DNA of 44,914 bases, from the NCBI GenBank assembly GCA_016204605.1, contig JACQKK010000204.1, positions 1 through 44,914 on the forward strand, given 5' to 3'. Source of the stretch: Candidatus Lambdaproteobacteria bacterium (GTDB lineage Bacteria > SAR324 > JACQKK01). The position numbers were made by a program, and so were the translations under genes. Below the pieces are notes generated by a model. That model had not been told where the DNA came from. It searched no databases and worked only from the letters and a program-made list of their open reading frames with translations. The stretch's first letter is position 1; every line of letters begins with the position of its first letter. Shown here piece by piece: positions 1-8,255 of the stretch.

Positions 1-513
1 GCGGCGATCACCGCGCGCATCGCCACGTTCCTGCCGATGGTGCTGCTGTCCGTGCTGTTCCCCGAGGTGGCCGCCAGCACGCGAGCCCGGCAGAGCGCAC
101 TGCCGGCGATCCTGCTGACCTTGGCGCTGACGATGGCTCTCTCGGGGGCGTACGCCCTGCTCGTCTTCCTCTTTCCCGAGTTCGTGGTAACGTTGCTCTT
201 CGGCGCGAAGTACGCCGCGTCCAGCGGCTACCTGCCCGTGATCACCGCCGCGATGGCGCTCCTGGCGGTGATCAACGTGCTGTTCAGCGCGTTCCTGGCG
301 AAATCGCGCTTCGAATTCCTCTATCCGACCTATGCCGGGCTGGCGATGACCGCCGGGCTGATCTACTTCTGGCTGCACGACACACCGGGGCAGGTGGCGC
401 TGGGCGTGCTGATCGGCTGCGCCTTCGTGCTGACCGCGAGCGTGGCGCTGCTGGTCGCGACGGGGAAGGGGCCACGCCAGCTCATTCCGCGAAGTGGGCA
501 GCGCCGCGCGTGA
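1..513 (+). CDS. Polysaccharide flippase (Wzx/MATE-like), C-terminal part
   Basis: The reading frame is open from base 1 and ends at 513, so the gene begins before the window and only about 170 C-terminal residues are seen. They are almost entirely hydrophobic, with about five membrane segments separated by short basic loops, followed by a basic tail (RQLIPRSGQRRA). The motif FPEFVVTLLFGAKYAAS resembles the loop found in the second half of oligosaccharide flippases of the MOP/MATE superfamily. The family moves undecaprenyl-linked glycan units across the inner membrane. The methyltransferase and glycosyltransferase genes that follow fit that job. Family assignment comes from motif memory and context and cannot be confirmed without the N-terminal half. 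Confidence 0.7.
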   Translation, partial: AAITARIATFLPMVLLSVLFPEVAASTRARQSALPAILLTLALTMALSGAYALLVFLFPEFVVTLLFGAKYAASSGYLPVITAAMALLAVINVLFSAFLAKSRFEFLYPTYAGLAMTAGLIYFWLHDTPGQVALGVLIGCAFVLTASVALLVATGKGPRQLIPRSGQRRA

Positions 514-686
514 CACCGCCGAATGAACACGATTCCCATGGCGTGCTTGCGGGACGCGACGCGCACCCAGGTCGCGCGAGGCGCCCGACCTGAGCGAGCC
601 TTGCCGGCCGGCGCAGATGCCTCGCCGGCAGCGAACCCGTGGCGACCGACCGAATGGGCGAGCGCAGCGAACGTGATGACCGGGCC

Positions 687-1598
687 ATGACCTGCCCCTT
701 CTGCGGCGCGGGCGGCTGCGTGCCAGGCGTGGCGACGGTCGATGCGGTGTGGGCGACCCGTCACGAAGTCGCCTACTGCGGATCGTGCGTGGGCTACTTC
801 CTGGAGGATCAACCGACCGTCGAGGAGATGCGCCGCTACTACGCCGAGGAATATCACCGCTACTCCGCCGCATCCTTCCAGGTGAAGCGGCTCTTTCGCA
901 GATTCCGCAGCGCGAGTCAGTTCGCATTCGTGTCCGCCAGGCGGCCGTTCAGCGGCTGCACGATTCTGGAGGTCGGTGCAGCCGACGGCGTACTCCTCAA
1001 CATGTACAAACGGCACAATCGCGTCGTCGGCACGGAATTCAACGACCGCATGAGGGAGTTCGGACGGAAGAGGTACGGCATCGAGCTGCTGGCAATGGAC
1101 CTGTTCGACATCACGGACCGGTTCGACCTGATCGTGATGTCGCACGTACTGGAGCACTTCACGGACATCGCCAGGGTGATGGCACACGTCGCCTCGCTGC
1201 TCAGGCCAGGCGGAATGTTCTTCGTCGAGCTCCCGAACTCCCCGCCGCTGAACGATCAGCCTAGAGAGACGGTCAGCGAGTACCTGCAGACACCGCACAT
1301 CTACAACTTCTCGCCCACCAGTCTCACTCGACTCTTCGAGCGGAGCGGATTCACCATCGTGGCCTTGGAGCGCTTCACGTATCGTCTGCCGCCCTACCTT
1401 TCGGAGCAGGCCAGGCTCAGGCTGCGCCGCGTGTTTCTGACGGGCAGCGGAATGACGGGGGCAGTCGCCCTGCCGACGCTCCACTACCTGGCCGCCTCGC
1501 TCTGGAAACCGCAGACGTCCTTCGGGGCGCTTCCACGCGAAAGCCCCTGGCAGGGCCTCGCGGACGACATCAGGCTGATCGCGCAGAGGCCCGCTTGA
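687..1598 (+). CDS. SAM-dependent methyltransferase with N-terminal zinc-finger motif
   Basis: About 303 residues. The start at 687 is preferred because the protein then opens with MTCPFCG, a CxxC pair that matches a second pair (CGSC) about 25 residues later. This is the putative zinc-binding head seen in many sugar or lipid methyltransferases. An upstream in-frame ATG at 639 is possible. SAM-binding motif I is LEVGAADGVLL, followed by an acidic residue (GTEFND) and the motif HVLEHF, with RPGGMFFVELPN after it, as in Methyltransf_23 proteins. The C-terminal part resembles those of enzymes acting on polysaccharide or lipid-linked substrates. It lies between the flippase and further glycan genes, so methylation of a sugar is likely; the substrate is unknown. 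Confidence 0.8.
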   Translation: MTCPFCGAGGCVPGVATVDAVWATRHEVAYCGSCVGYFLEDQPTVEEMRRYYAEEYHRYSAASFQVKRLFRRFRSASQFAFVSARRPFSGCTILEVGAADGVLLNMYKRHNRVVGTEFNDRMREFGRKRYGIELLAMDLFDITDRFDLIVMSHVLEHFTDIARVMAHVASLLRPGGMFFVELPNSPPLNDQPRETVSEYLQTPHIYNFSPTSLTRLFERSGFTIVALERFTYRLPPYLSEQARLRLRRVFLTGSGMTGAVALPTLHYLAASLWKPQTSFGALPRESPWQGLADDIRLIAQRPA

Positions 1599-1780
1599 GC
1601 CTGCCCGGCGGATTGGGGGGTCGAGCTGCACGTCCGCTCCGGGACTCCGGCCTTTTGAGGGGTCTCGGTGAGGTCTCTTCAGAGCAACGCCAGCGCCGAC
1701 GTGCGGCGTGCACCAGCGCCAACACCCCCAGTTTTTCGGCGCTCTCAAGTTCACGCGTCGGTGACGCAAGAGGAAGCGTG

Positions 1781-2482
1781 ATGGGATACTTCGCGACTTA
1801 TCTTCATAACCTATGGATTCGGGCCATGGATCTCAATAAGAGAAATATCCTTGACCTGCTTCGACGAAGATCAGGTGCCGAGTTTCTCGATTTGGGTTGT
1901 GATGACGGTGAGTGGTCGATCACGTGCGCTAACAGTATCGGCACGGAGAAAATCACGGGAGTTGACATTGTCGATACGCGCCTTGCGCTTGCGGCAGCGA
2001 GAGGTGTGAAGAGCATAAAGGCCGACCTGAATGCACGACTTCCGATTCCCAGCGATTCTTATGACTTGGTGCATGCTAACCAAGTGATTGAGCATGTTGC
2101 GGATGTCGACATTTTCGCATCGGAGATTGCGCGCGTCCTCAAACCGGGCGGATATGCTGTAATAAGTACAGAAAATGCGGCAAGTTGGTGCAATGTCTTT
2201 GCTTGCGCCATGGGCTGGCAGATGTTTTCTCTCACAAACCTAAGTTCCATCCGTTCGGGCATTGGCAATCCATTGGCCATTCATCGTGGAGAGTCTGTCG
2301 AATTATCCTCGTGGACGCACAAGACTATTTTTAGTTACATGGGGTTAATTGAATTCTTTGAAGCTCATGGTCTTGAAGTCAAACAAATACTCGGCGCTGG
2401 CTATTTTCCGCTACCATCGATTCTAGGAAAATTGGATGTTCGACATGCGCACTTCATTACAATACAATTGCTAAAACATTAG
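1781..2482 (+). CDS. SAM-dependent methyltransferase (AT-richer, likely acquired)
   Basis: About 233 residues. The frame is open further upstream, but the ATG at 1781 has a good Shine-Dalgarno AGGAAG four bases before it, and the upstream extension reads like non-coding GC-rich sequence. Class I methyltransferase motifs are clear: motif I is FLDLGCDDGEWS, the acidic end of strand 2 is GVDIVD, then NQVIEHV and LKPGGYAVIST. A C-terminal part with aromatic residues follows. Codon usage and base composition are clearly AT-richer than in neighbouring genes (for example ATA, TTA, AAT and GAA codons), which suggests transfer, as is common in O-antigen clusters. The substrate is probably a glycan or lipid-linked intermediate; this is inferred from context only. 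Confidence 0.8.
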   Translation: MGYFATYLHNLWIRAMDLNKRNILDLLRRRSGAEFLDLGCDDGEWSITCANSIGTEKITGVDIVDTRLALAAARGVKSIKADLNARLPIPSDSYDLVHANQVIEHVADVDIFASEIARVLKPGGYAVISTENAASWCNVFACAMGWQMFSLTNLSSIRSGIGNPLAIHRGESVELSSWTHKTIFSYMGLIEFFEAHGLEVKQILGAGYFPLPSILGKLDVRHAHFITIQLLKH

Positions 2483-2629
2483 CACGCATAAACCCGAACT
2501 ATCCCAGACCCACGTCAAGCGCAGCTCAATTCTGGTTCAACCCTTGTCTTTTGCTCTTCCGCGCAGCCTTGAATTGATCACAGCGGCGGGCGCGACTGCG
2601 AGCAACTCCTATTTTGCAGCGGTCTCAAT

Positions 2630-3607
2630 ATGGGCTTTTCGATCATCGTCCCGGTCAAGGCGATCAACGACTACATTCGGGAGTCCGTGCCCATCGCGTT
2701 GGGGCTGGACTATGAGGCGTTCGAGATCATCGTCGTGCCCAACGATCCGCCGCCGGAACTGCCCGGCGCGCTGCGTCACCCCAAGGTGCGGATCATCCCC
2801 TCCGGGCGCGTCAGCCCGGCCGTGAAGCGCGACCTGGCTGCGGGTCAGGCCCGCTACGAGAACCTGGCCTTCATCGATGACGACGCCTATCCGCGCCGGG
2901 ACTGGCTGCGGGTGGCCGAGCGGCTGATGCGGGAGCAGGGCGTGGCATGCCTGGGCGGCCCCGGCGTCACCCCGCCCGGCAGCACCCTGCGGGAGCGCGC
3001 CTCCGGCCTGTTCTACGAGACCTGGATCGGCGGCGGCGGCAAGCACTACCGCTACGTCCCGGTCCAGCGCGCGTTCCCGGTGGACGACCTCCCCACGGTG
3101 AACCTGATCGTCTCCAAGCGCGCCTTCGACGCGGTGGGCGGCTTCGACAACGCGTTCTGGCCGGGTGAGGACACGAAGTTCTGTCTCGACCTCGTCAAGG
3201 CCGGCCATACGATCCTGTACAGTCCGGAACTGGTGGTCTGGCACCACCGCAGGAAGGTCTTCCGACCACACCTGAAGCAGATCGCGAACTACGGGCTGCA
3301 TCGCGGCCACTTCGCGCGGGTGCATCCCCGGACCTCGCTCCGCCCGACCTATCTGGCGCCCAGCGCGTTCCTGCTGGGCAATCTCGGGCTGCTGGGCGGC
3401 GCGCTGATCGATGCGCGGCTATCCTACGTCTGGGCCGCGCTGATCGCGCTCTATTTCGCCTTGGCGCTGGTCGACGTGTTCTCGCGCACGCGCCACCCGG
3501 CGCTGGGGCTGCTGACGGTGGCCACGATCCTGCTGTCGCATCTCACCTACGGCGCGATGTTTCTCCGGGGGTTGCTGACGCCCAAGCTGAGGAGTGAACT
3601 CCGGTAA
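2630..3607 (+). CDS. Family 2 glycosyltransferase with C-terminal membrane segments
   Basis: 325 residues. The N-terminal GT-A fold begins with FSIIVPVK. The metal-binding acidic cluster is DDD at residues 83-85 (FIDDDAYPR), and the acceptor-side acidic motif is WPGEDTKF near 177-184. Residues about 243-262, 268-284 and 290-312 are three hydrophobic segments that would anchor it in the inner membrane. The family transfers a sugar from a nucleotide donor to a lipid-linked or glycan acceptor at the cytosolic face. The ATG at 2630 has no clear Shine-Dalgarno. The stop codon lies inside the left arm of the hairpin at 3603-3639, so this is the last gene of the plus-strand segment. Donor and linkage cannot be read from sequence. 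Confidence 0.85.
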   Translation: MGFSIIVPVKAINDYIRESVPIALGLDYEAFEIIVVPNDPPPELPGALRHPKVRIIPSGRVSPAVKRDLAAGQARYENLAFIDDDAYPRRDWLRVAERLMREQGVACLGGPGVTPPGSTLRERASGLFYETWIGGGGKHYRYVPVQRAFPVDDLPTVNLIVSKRAFDAVGGFDNAFWPGEDTKFCLDLVKAGHTILYSPELVVWHHRRKVFRPHLKQIANYGLHRGHFARVHPRTSLRPTYLAPSAFLLGNLGLLGGALIDARLSYVWAALIALYFALALVDVFSRTRHPALGLLTVATILLSHLTYGAMFLRGLLTPKLRSELR

Positions 3608-3639
3608 ATATCCCCCGGCTCTGCCGGTGGATATTTACC
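3603..3639. terminator. Long hairpin between converging genes
   Basis: Two perfect 11-base arms (GGTAAATATCC at 3603-3613 and GGATATTTACC at 3629-3639) enclose an inner 5-bp stem (CCGGC/GCCGG at 3615-3619 and 3623-3627) with a TCT loop. Only one C/T mismatch interrupts it. It sits between the GT2 stop, which lies in the left arm, and the stop of the minus-strand membrane protein at 3654. A bidirectional terminator is the natural reading. There is no classic U-tract on either side, although the stem base is AT-rich. Confidence 0.65.
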
Positions 3640-3653
3640 CTACTCCCTATCCT

Positions 3654-5507
3654 TCACCGTACCTCGCTAACCCTCCGAATGAAGTTATTGGCATCCCAGG
3701 GCGCCGAACCCGCCACTTCATAGACCGCCGCTCCGTCGGTATTCAAGTGAAGCTTCAAACGGGGATCGCGTCGGATGGCATCGTCCGAGACGGGTTTCCG
3801 CGGCGTATAGGGGAATTGCTGATTCCTCCACACCACGAGATAACGCACTCCTGCGTGCCCGAGGAAGTCGATCAAAGACCCATCCACCTTCTCGGTCAGT
3901 TGCTTCAATCGGGACCCCACCGCACCCCTTGCCCCATTCAATATCTTCTTCTTGTGTAACGCTCGTTGCATGATGTAATTATAATTCGTTTCCGGAACAT
4001 CGCCGGAATCTTCCGACCAGTACGGCAGGTTCAATACCATCCCATCCGGGAGCGGAGCAAGATACCGTGCTACGCGCAATTCCTCCGCTGGCAATTGGAC
4101 CCCTGAAATCTGCGGAAGCTTGAACCCGCCCAGATGATCCGCGATCGCAACGGTGGTCATGAAGACCGCCAGTCCCGCCCCGAGCGCTGGTCGTCCTATT
4201 CCAGGGTCACTTGAGCTCCTGTGGGAAAGCAACTTGTGAATCAACCATCCACCGATCATGAAAATCGAGATCGTGCACAAAATATACGCTCGGGCGGATA
4301 CGCGGAACATGGGCCCTATCGCCATTGTCACTTTACTTAGCGCCCACCACCGGTCCGGCTGAACCCCAAGACTCATGCCGACCAGCAGCAACACAAACCA
4401 CGGCAATACGAATTGCGCTTCAGGAGTCGCAGCCAAGACCCGAATGCGGATCAGTATTGTCCTGCCGGTTATGAGTCTTCGCACTCTGCGAACGGCCATG
4501 ACTATCGCAGTCAGCAAGGCAATCATCGCAAGAACCCCATAGGCGAAACCGACCCGAAACGTCGCAAATTCCCACACGCGCGTGGTCAGTCGGGTGAGCG
4601 CGCCCTGTTTGAACAGGGATAGGCCGGGCGAGAAGACATACAGCGCATGGTCTGCTCCGAATGTAAAAAAATTCGCTCTGTCGAATCGTCGTGCAGCCAG
4701 AGCCCCACCTGTACCCAGCATCTTCGCAAGAAACACCTGTGGCCAAAGCAAGACGAACAACACGATCAGTAGGGCAACACCCAACACGATAGAAGCTATA
4801 TGCGTTTGGATAACCTTCAAGGGCGAATCATGACCTTCGGCCCAACGTAGGAATAGCCGCGTGATCACAAGCACGGCGACCCCCCAGGCCCCGAAATATC
4901 CGTAGTATTCATTGATCTGAAACGTCAAGATCAACAGCAGGACGAGGAGGAATATCCGACCGCGAGTCATCCGCTCTGCCAGTATCCACCCCTGTGCCAA
5001 CAGGAGCATGAGAGGGAAAAATGTGACCAATGACAAATGGCCGACACTTCGTTGAATGGGGTGTTGATAAACCAGGACGGAGAGAGACACAAATGCTGAG
5101 GCAACCAGGCCCAAACCCGCTGATCTGGCGAGCCAGAGGGCTGCCAGTCCGTTCAGTACAAGTGATACAAGAACGATAACATCGTATCCCGATGCGCTGC
5201 CGAACATGAGTCCAACCAGCCCACTGTAAATCGTCCAGAATTTGCTGAATGCGACGGAGGGTGGACGGAGATTCGGCGCGACATACGGTGCCGTCGGATC
5301 GAATGTCAAAATTGCGGCGACAATGCCATTTTCATCCATCAATTGAACTGCGGACCCGATGACACCAATGGTCCCAAAACCATCTCCGCCTACAGCGGCG
5401 ACTTGATCCTCCGAGGAGATTACGGGCCAGGTGATGTATAGTGAAAAAGCGACTATCAGGAAGGAAGCCGGAATCCAAAACAACAGGCTTCGGAATCGAA
5501 GGCTCAT
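3654..5507 (-). CDS. Large integral membrane protein, GT-C-like
   Basis: 617 residues. An N-terminal membrane anchor is followed by an extracytoplasmic loop with an acidic motif (GGDGFGTIG), then about ten more hydrophobic segments to near residue 440, and a soluble C-terminal domain of about 150 residues (LNLPYWSEDSGD, GVRYLVVW). This layout is typical of GT-C polyprenyl-dependent glycosyltransferases and YfhO-like membrane proteins, which act at the periplasmic face. I cannot assign a defined family. The gene is AT-richer than its neighbours. It is separated by about 300 bases from the upstream radical SAM gene on the same strand, so it may have its own promoter. It ends against the 3603-3639 hairpin. 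Confidence 0.7.
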   Translation of the reverse strand: MSLRFRSLLFWIPASFLIVAFSLYITWPVISSEDQVAAVGGDGFGTIGVIGSAVQLMDENGIVAAILTFDPTAPYVAPNLRPPSVAFSKFWTIYSGLVGLMFGSASGYDVIVLVSLVLNGLAALWLARSAGLGLVASAFVSLSVLVYQHPIQRSVGHLSLVTFFPLMLLLAQGWILAERMTRGRIFLLVLLLILTFQINEYYGYFGAWGVAVLVITRLFLRWAEGHDSPLKVIQTHIASIVLGVALLIVLFVLLWPQVFLAKMLGTGGALAARRFDRANFFTFGADHALYVFSPGLSLFKQGALTRLTTRVWEFATFRVGFAYGVLAMIALLTAIVMAVRRVRRLITGRTILIRIRVLAATPEAQFVLPWFVLLLVGMSLGVQPDRWWALSKVTMAIGPMFRVSARAYILCTISIFMIGGWLIHKLLSHRSSSDPGIGRPALGAGLAVFMTTVAIADHLGGFKLPQISGVQLPAEELRVARYLAPLPDGMVLNLPYWSEDSGDVPETNYNYIMQRALHKKKILNGARGAVGSRLKQLTEKVDGSLIDFLGHAGVRYLVVWRNQQFPYTPRKPVSDDAIRRDPRLKLHLNTDGAAVYEVAGSAPWDANNFIRRVSEVR

Positions 5508-5808
5508 GTGATTTCAGTGCATGGAAGATGGGATGCAGCGGTACCACGGAATGCGAACCCAACTGCGGAGGAGAAAGTGGGCGCACGGCCCGATGGCCGA
5601 AAAGCGCACCGGCACCCTGCCGGTTTGCCAGCCAGGCTCATCGCGTCGGCGATGCGGTGCACGAGCCGGCCTTCGGCCTCGCGCGGCGCAGATGCGGCGT
5701 GTTGGCCGGCTCCGGCGGGATGCGCGCCCTGATCCTGTCTCGCAGACGAGTCGAATTGCCCTGACGGTCGCCCCTTGGGGGGCCACGGCCCGGGGGCGGG
5801 AGACGGGC
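5508..5808. other. Intergenic stretch without recognisable gene
   Basis: About 300 GC-rich bases between the membrane protein start (5507) and the radical SAM stop (5809). All six frames are open for much of it, but the products are arginine/proline/serine-rich with no recognisable motif, as expected of non-coding GC-rich DNA. I see no tRNA, repeat or clear promoter. The promoter of the 3654-5507 gene should lie here. Confidence 0.5.
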
Positions 5809-7353
5809 TCACGCGGCTTTGCGCACCGCTTCCGACCCGGCGACGGCCGCAGCATCCACGTGGCGTGAGGTCAGGTTGAAGACGTGGTTTCGCACCCTGC
5901 GGATGGCGCGCCAGCCATAGGTGAACAGGAACTGCCAATCCCGCCTGCGGAACGAGGCGAGGAACCGCATCTGCCGAAGCACGAACAGCGGGTGAAAGGC
6001 CACTCCGTACATCCTGCGGATCGCCTCGTAGTACCGATCGTGGGGAATCGGCGTCCTGACGATCACGCGGCTCATGTCGAAGTCGTCGTAGTCTTCCGTG
6101 AGCAGGACGCCCTGCTGGATGCACTCCTGATGGTACGGCGTGAAATCGAGCGGCGTGCAGATCGTGACCTGGAGCGTGCGCGCCAAGCCGCGGAACATCA
6201 GGCTGCGCACGAAGCGCACGGTCCGGTCGAGCTGCTGCTGGGTCTGCCAGTAGTAGCCGACCATGATCGTGAGATGGGGGTGCAGGCCGTGTTCGGTCAT
6301 CAGCCGCAACGCCTGCTCGACGTGCTGCACCTTGTAGCCCTTGTTGAGCCGTTCCAGCGTCTCGTCGTCGGCGGCTTCCAGCCCGATCAGCACGAACCGG
6401 AAGTTCGCCTTGGCGAGCAGCTTGATCGTCTCCTCGTCCAGGTACTCGAAGCGGGTGTTGAAGCCGAAGTAGCAGCCCTTCTGGTGCAGTCCCCGATCGA
6501 TGATGCCCTGGGCGAAGCGCCGCGCCTCCTGCCCGCGGTACCACACGCCGGAATCGTCGAAGATCTCCCGCACGCCGTGCTGCTCGATGAGCCGCTGGTA
6601 CTCGTCCAGGCTCTGTTCGACGGGGCGCATCGAGAACGTGAGGTCCGGGCCATTGTATCGGCAGAAGGTGCACTTGCCGAACATGCAGTCCCGGATCACG
6701 CTGGTGGCATAGGTGCCCGGGGTCTGGAGGAAGTTCCCGTTCTCGTAGGCGTAGTTCTTCCACTGGACGAGCTCCCGGTCCACGTCGGGAGAACGCTCCA
6801 GGGGCTCGACCTGGCGGAAGTTGCCCGTGGAGCGGAAGCTGCCGTCATCGAGTCGGATCGCCAGGCCTTCCAGATCGGCGCTGCCCCGCCAGTCCCGCCG
6901 CCGCTCGATCACCGACACCAGCCGCTTCAGCACGAAATCGATGTGGTTCGAGCGCAGCACCACGTCGGTGCGGGAGCGTTGCAGGGTCTCCTCCGGGCGC
7001 CGCATGGAATGGTAGCCCGTCATGATCACGACGCAATCCGGCAGGCGCGCCTTGAGCTCATCGACCGTGCGCCAGTAGAACTTCATCACAGGTGTCGTGC
7101 TCTCGAAGACCACGATCTCGGGCCGCCAGGCGACCAGGTCGTCGAACCACTGCCCGTAGTCCTTGAGCTGGGCGTTGCCGTCGTCCCAGTACACCTGATG
7201 GCCCAGGTCGCGCAGCCACGTGGCCGCCTGCGCCTGAATGACCGGGAGCAGGTAGGTGGGCGCCTTGAAGAACTGGACGTTCCGGTTCTGCGAGACCATC
7301 GCCTTCTGGCCCCGGTCGTTGACGATGGGCGGATACGAAATAGCGATGCGCAT
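5809..7353 (-). CDS. B12-binding-type radical SAM protein
   Basis: 514 residues. Residues about 1-150 form a cobalamin-binding-like Rossmann domain (GHQVYWDDGN, IVVFESTTPV); the classical DxHxxG cobalt-ligating motif is absent, as in many relatives. The radical SAM core begins near 215, with cysteines at 223, 228 and 231. This gives CX4CX2C (CMFGKCTFC) rather than the usual CX3CX2C. Later features are GFNTRFEYLDEE and IGLEAADDETLERLNKG, typical of the BchE/HpnR-like B12 radical SAM superfamily. The C-terminal part is about 120 residues. Such enzymes often methylate unactivated carbons or rearrange rings. The gene is 24 bases downstream of a flavoprotein reductase gene on the same strand, a plausible electron donor. 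The substrate is unknown; a lipid or sugar of the envelope is inferred from context. Confidence 0.85.
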   Translation of the reverse strand: MRIAISYPPIVNDRGQKAMVSQNRNVQFFKAPTYLLPVIQAQAATWLRDLGHQVYWDDGNAQLKDYGQWFDDLVAWRPEIVVFESTTPVMKFYWRTVDELKARLPDCVVIMTGYHSMRRPEETLQRSRTDVVLRSNHIDFVLKRLVSVIERRRDWRGSADLEGLAIRLDDGSFRSTGNFRQVEPLERSPDVDRELVQWKNYAYENGNFLQTPGTYATSVIRDCMFGKCTFCRYNGPDLTFSMRPVEQSLDEYQRLIEQHGVREIFDDSGVWYRGQEARRFAQGIIDRGLHQKGCYFGFNTRFEYLDEETIKLLAKANFRFVLIGLEAADDETLERLNKGYKVQHVEQALRLMTEHGLHPHLTIMVGYYWQTQQQLDRTVRFVRSLMFRGLARTLQVTICTPLDFTPYHQECIQQGVLLTEDYDDFDMSRVIVRTPIPHDRYYEAIRRMYGVAFHPLFVLRQMRFLASFRRRDWQFLFTYGWRAIRRVRNHVFNLTSRHVDAAAVAGSEAVRKAA

Positions 7354-7377
7354 CGCGCGAAAGCCTCGGACAGAGGG

Positions 7378-8067
7378 TTAGAAGAACGTCTCGGTGTAGA
7401 TATTGTCGCCGGGCACCCCGTGCTCCCGCAGCAGGTCGTACACGTCGTTGATCATCGCGCTGTTTCCGCAGAGGTAGTACACCGCCGCGCGATCGACGCC
7501 TTGGATGCTCAGATAGGCGGTCACCCGTCCGGAGAATTGACCTCCGCCGGCCTGGGAGATGCACGCGACATACCGGCCCGGGTGATAGCTCTCGCGGTCG
7601 TAGCACTCCTCGATGTTCCGCACGCCGTGAACGACGGTGTAGTTCAACCCGGGATAGGAGGCGACGAAACTGTGGAATGGCGCGATGCCCGTCCCGGTGC
7701 AGACCAGGACGTAGCGCCGGCCGTCGTTGGGGTTCGCGATGCAGAATTCGCCGTAAGGACCGTCCAGCTCCACGTGGTCGCCCGGGCCCAGCTTGGCCAG
7801 ATTCTCGCTCACCAGCCCCCCGTTCACCCTGCGAATGAGGAAGGCGAGCTCGTCGTCCTGTTCGGACGAATAGGTGGAATACTCCCGGTTCAGGCCCGCG
7901 CCGGCGGAGCCGATATTGACGCACTGCCCGGCCCGAAAGGCGAACTCGCCCCGCTCGATCGTGAGTCGGTAGGTGTGCTCGGTGAGGAAGTCCACGGAGC
8001 GCACCCGGTGCAGGCGCCGTCTCCGGATTGGCGCGGCCTCGCCGGCCCGATCCTGGCGGATTTCCAA
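7378..8067 (-). CDS. Ferredoxin-NADP(+) reductase-like flavoprotein
   Basis: About 229 residues from a TTG at 8067. No in-frame ATG is available; a GTG start further downstream is also possible. FAD-binding RxYS motif is REYSTYSS. A glycine-rich nucleotide-binding loop follows (CTGTGIAPFHSF), then CGNSAMINDV and a C-terminal ETFF with the terminal aromatic residues usual in this family. No [2Fe-2S] cysteine cluster is present. The family passes electrons between NAD(P)H and ferredoxin or flavodoxin. Position immediately upstream of the radical SAM gene (24-base gap) suggests a dedicated reductant supply for its [4Fe-4S] cluster or cobalamin. This role is inferred. Confidence 0.8.
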   Translation of the reverse strand: MEIRQDRAGEAAPIRRRRLHRVRSVDFLTEHTYRLTIERGEFAFRAGQCVNIGSAGAGLNREYSTYSSEQDDELAFLIRRVNGGLVSENLAKLGPGDHVELDGPYGEFCIANPNDGRRYVLVCTGTGIAPFHSFVASYPGLNYTVVHGVRNIEECYDRESYHPGRYVACISQAGGGQFSGRVTAYLSIQGVDRAAVYYLCGNSAMINDVYDLLREHGVPGDNIYTETFF

Positions 8068-8255
8068 GTCATTTTCCCGAAAATGGCCCCCCTCTGGCGG
8101 CGCAGCGCGCCAGTGCTGTGGTGCAGGATAGCATTCCGGCGCCGCGCGAACAACGCGTGTCCACACCCTGTCCAGCCCGCGACGCGCCTCGCTTGCCCGT
8201 ACGATGCGGCGGTGCGTGCCGCGCACGGTTGCCGCGCATGGTTGCCGCGCATGGC

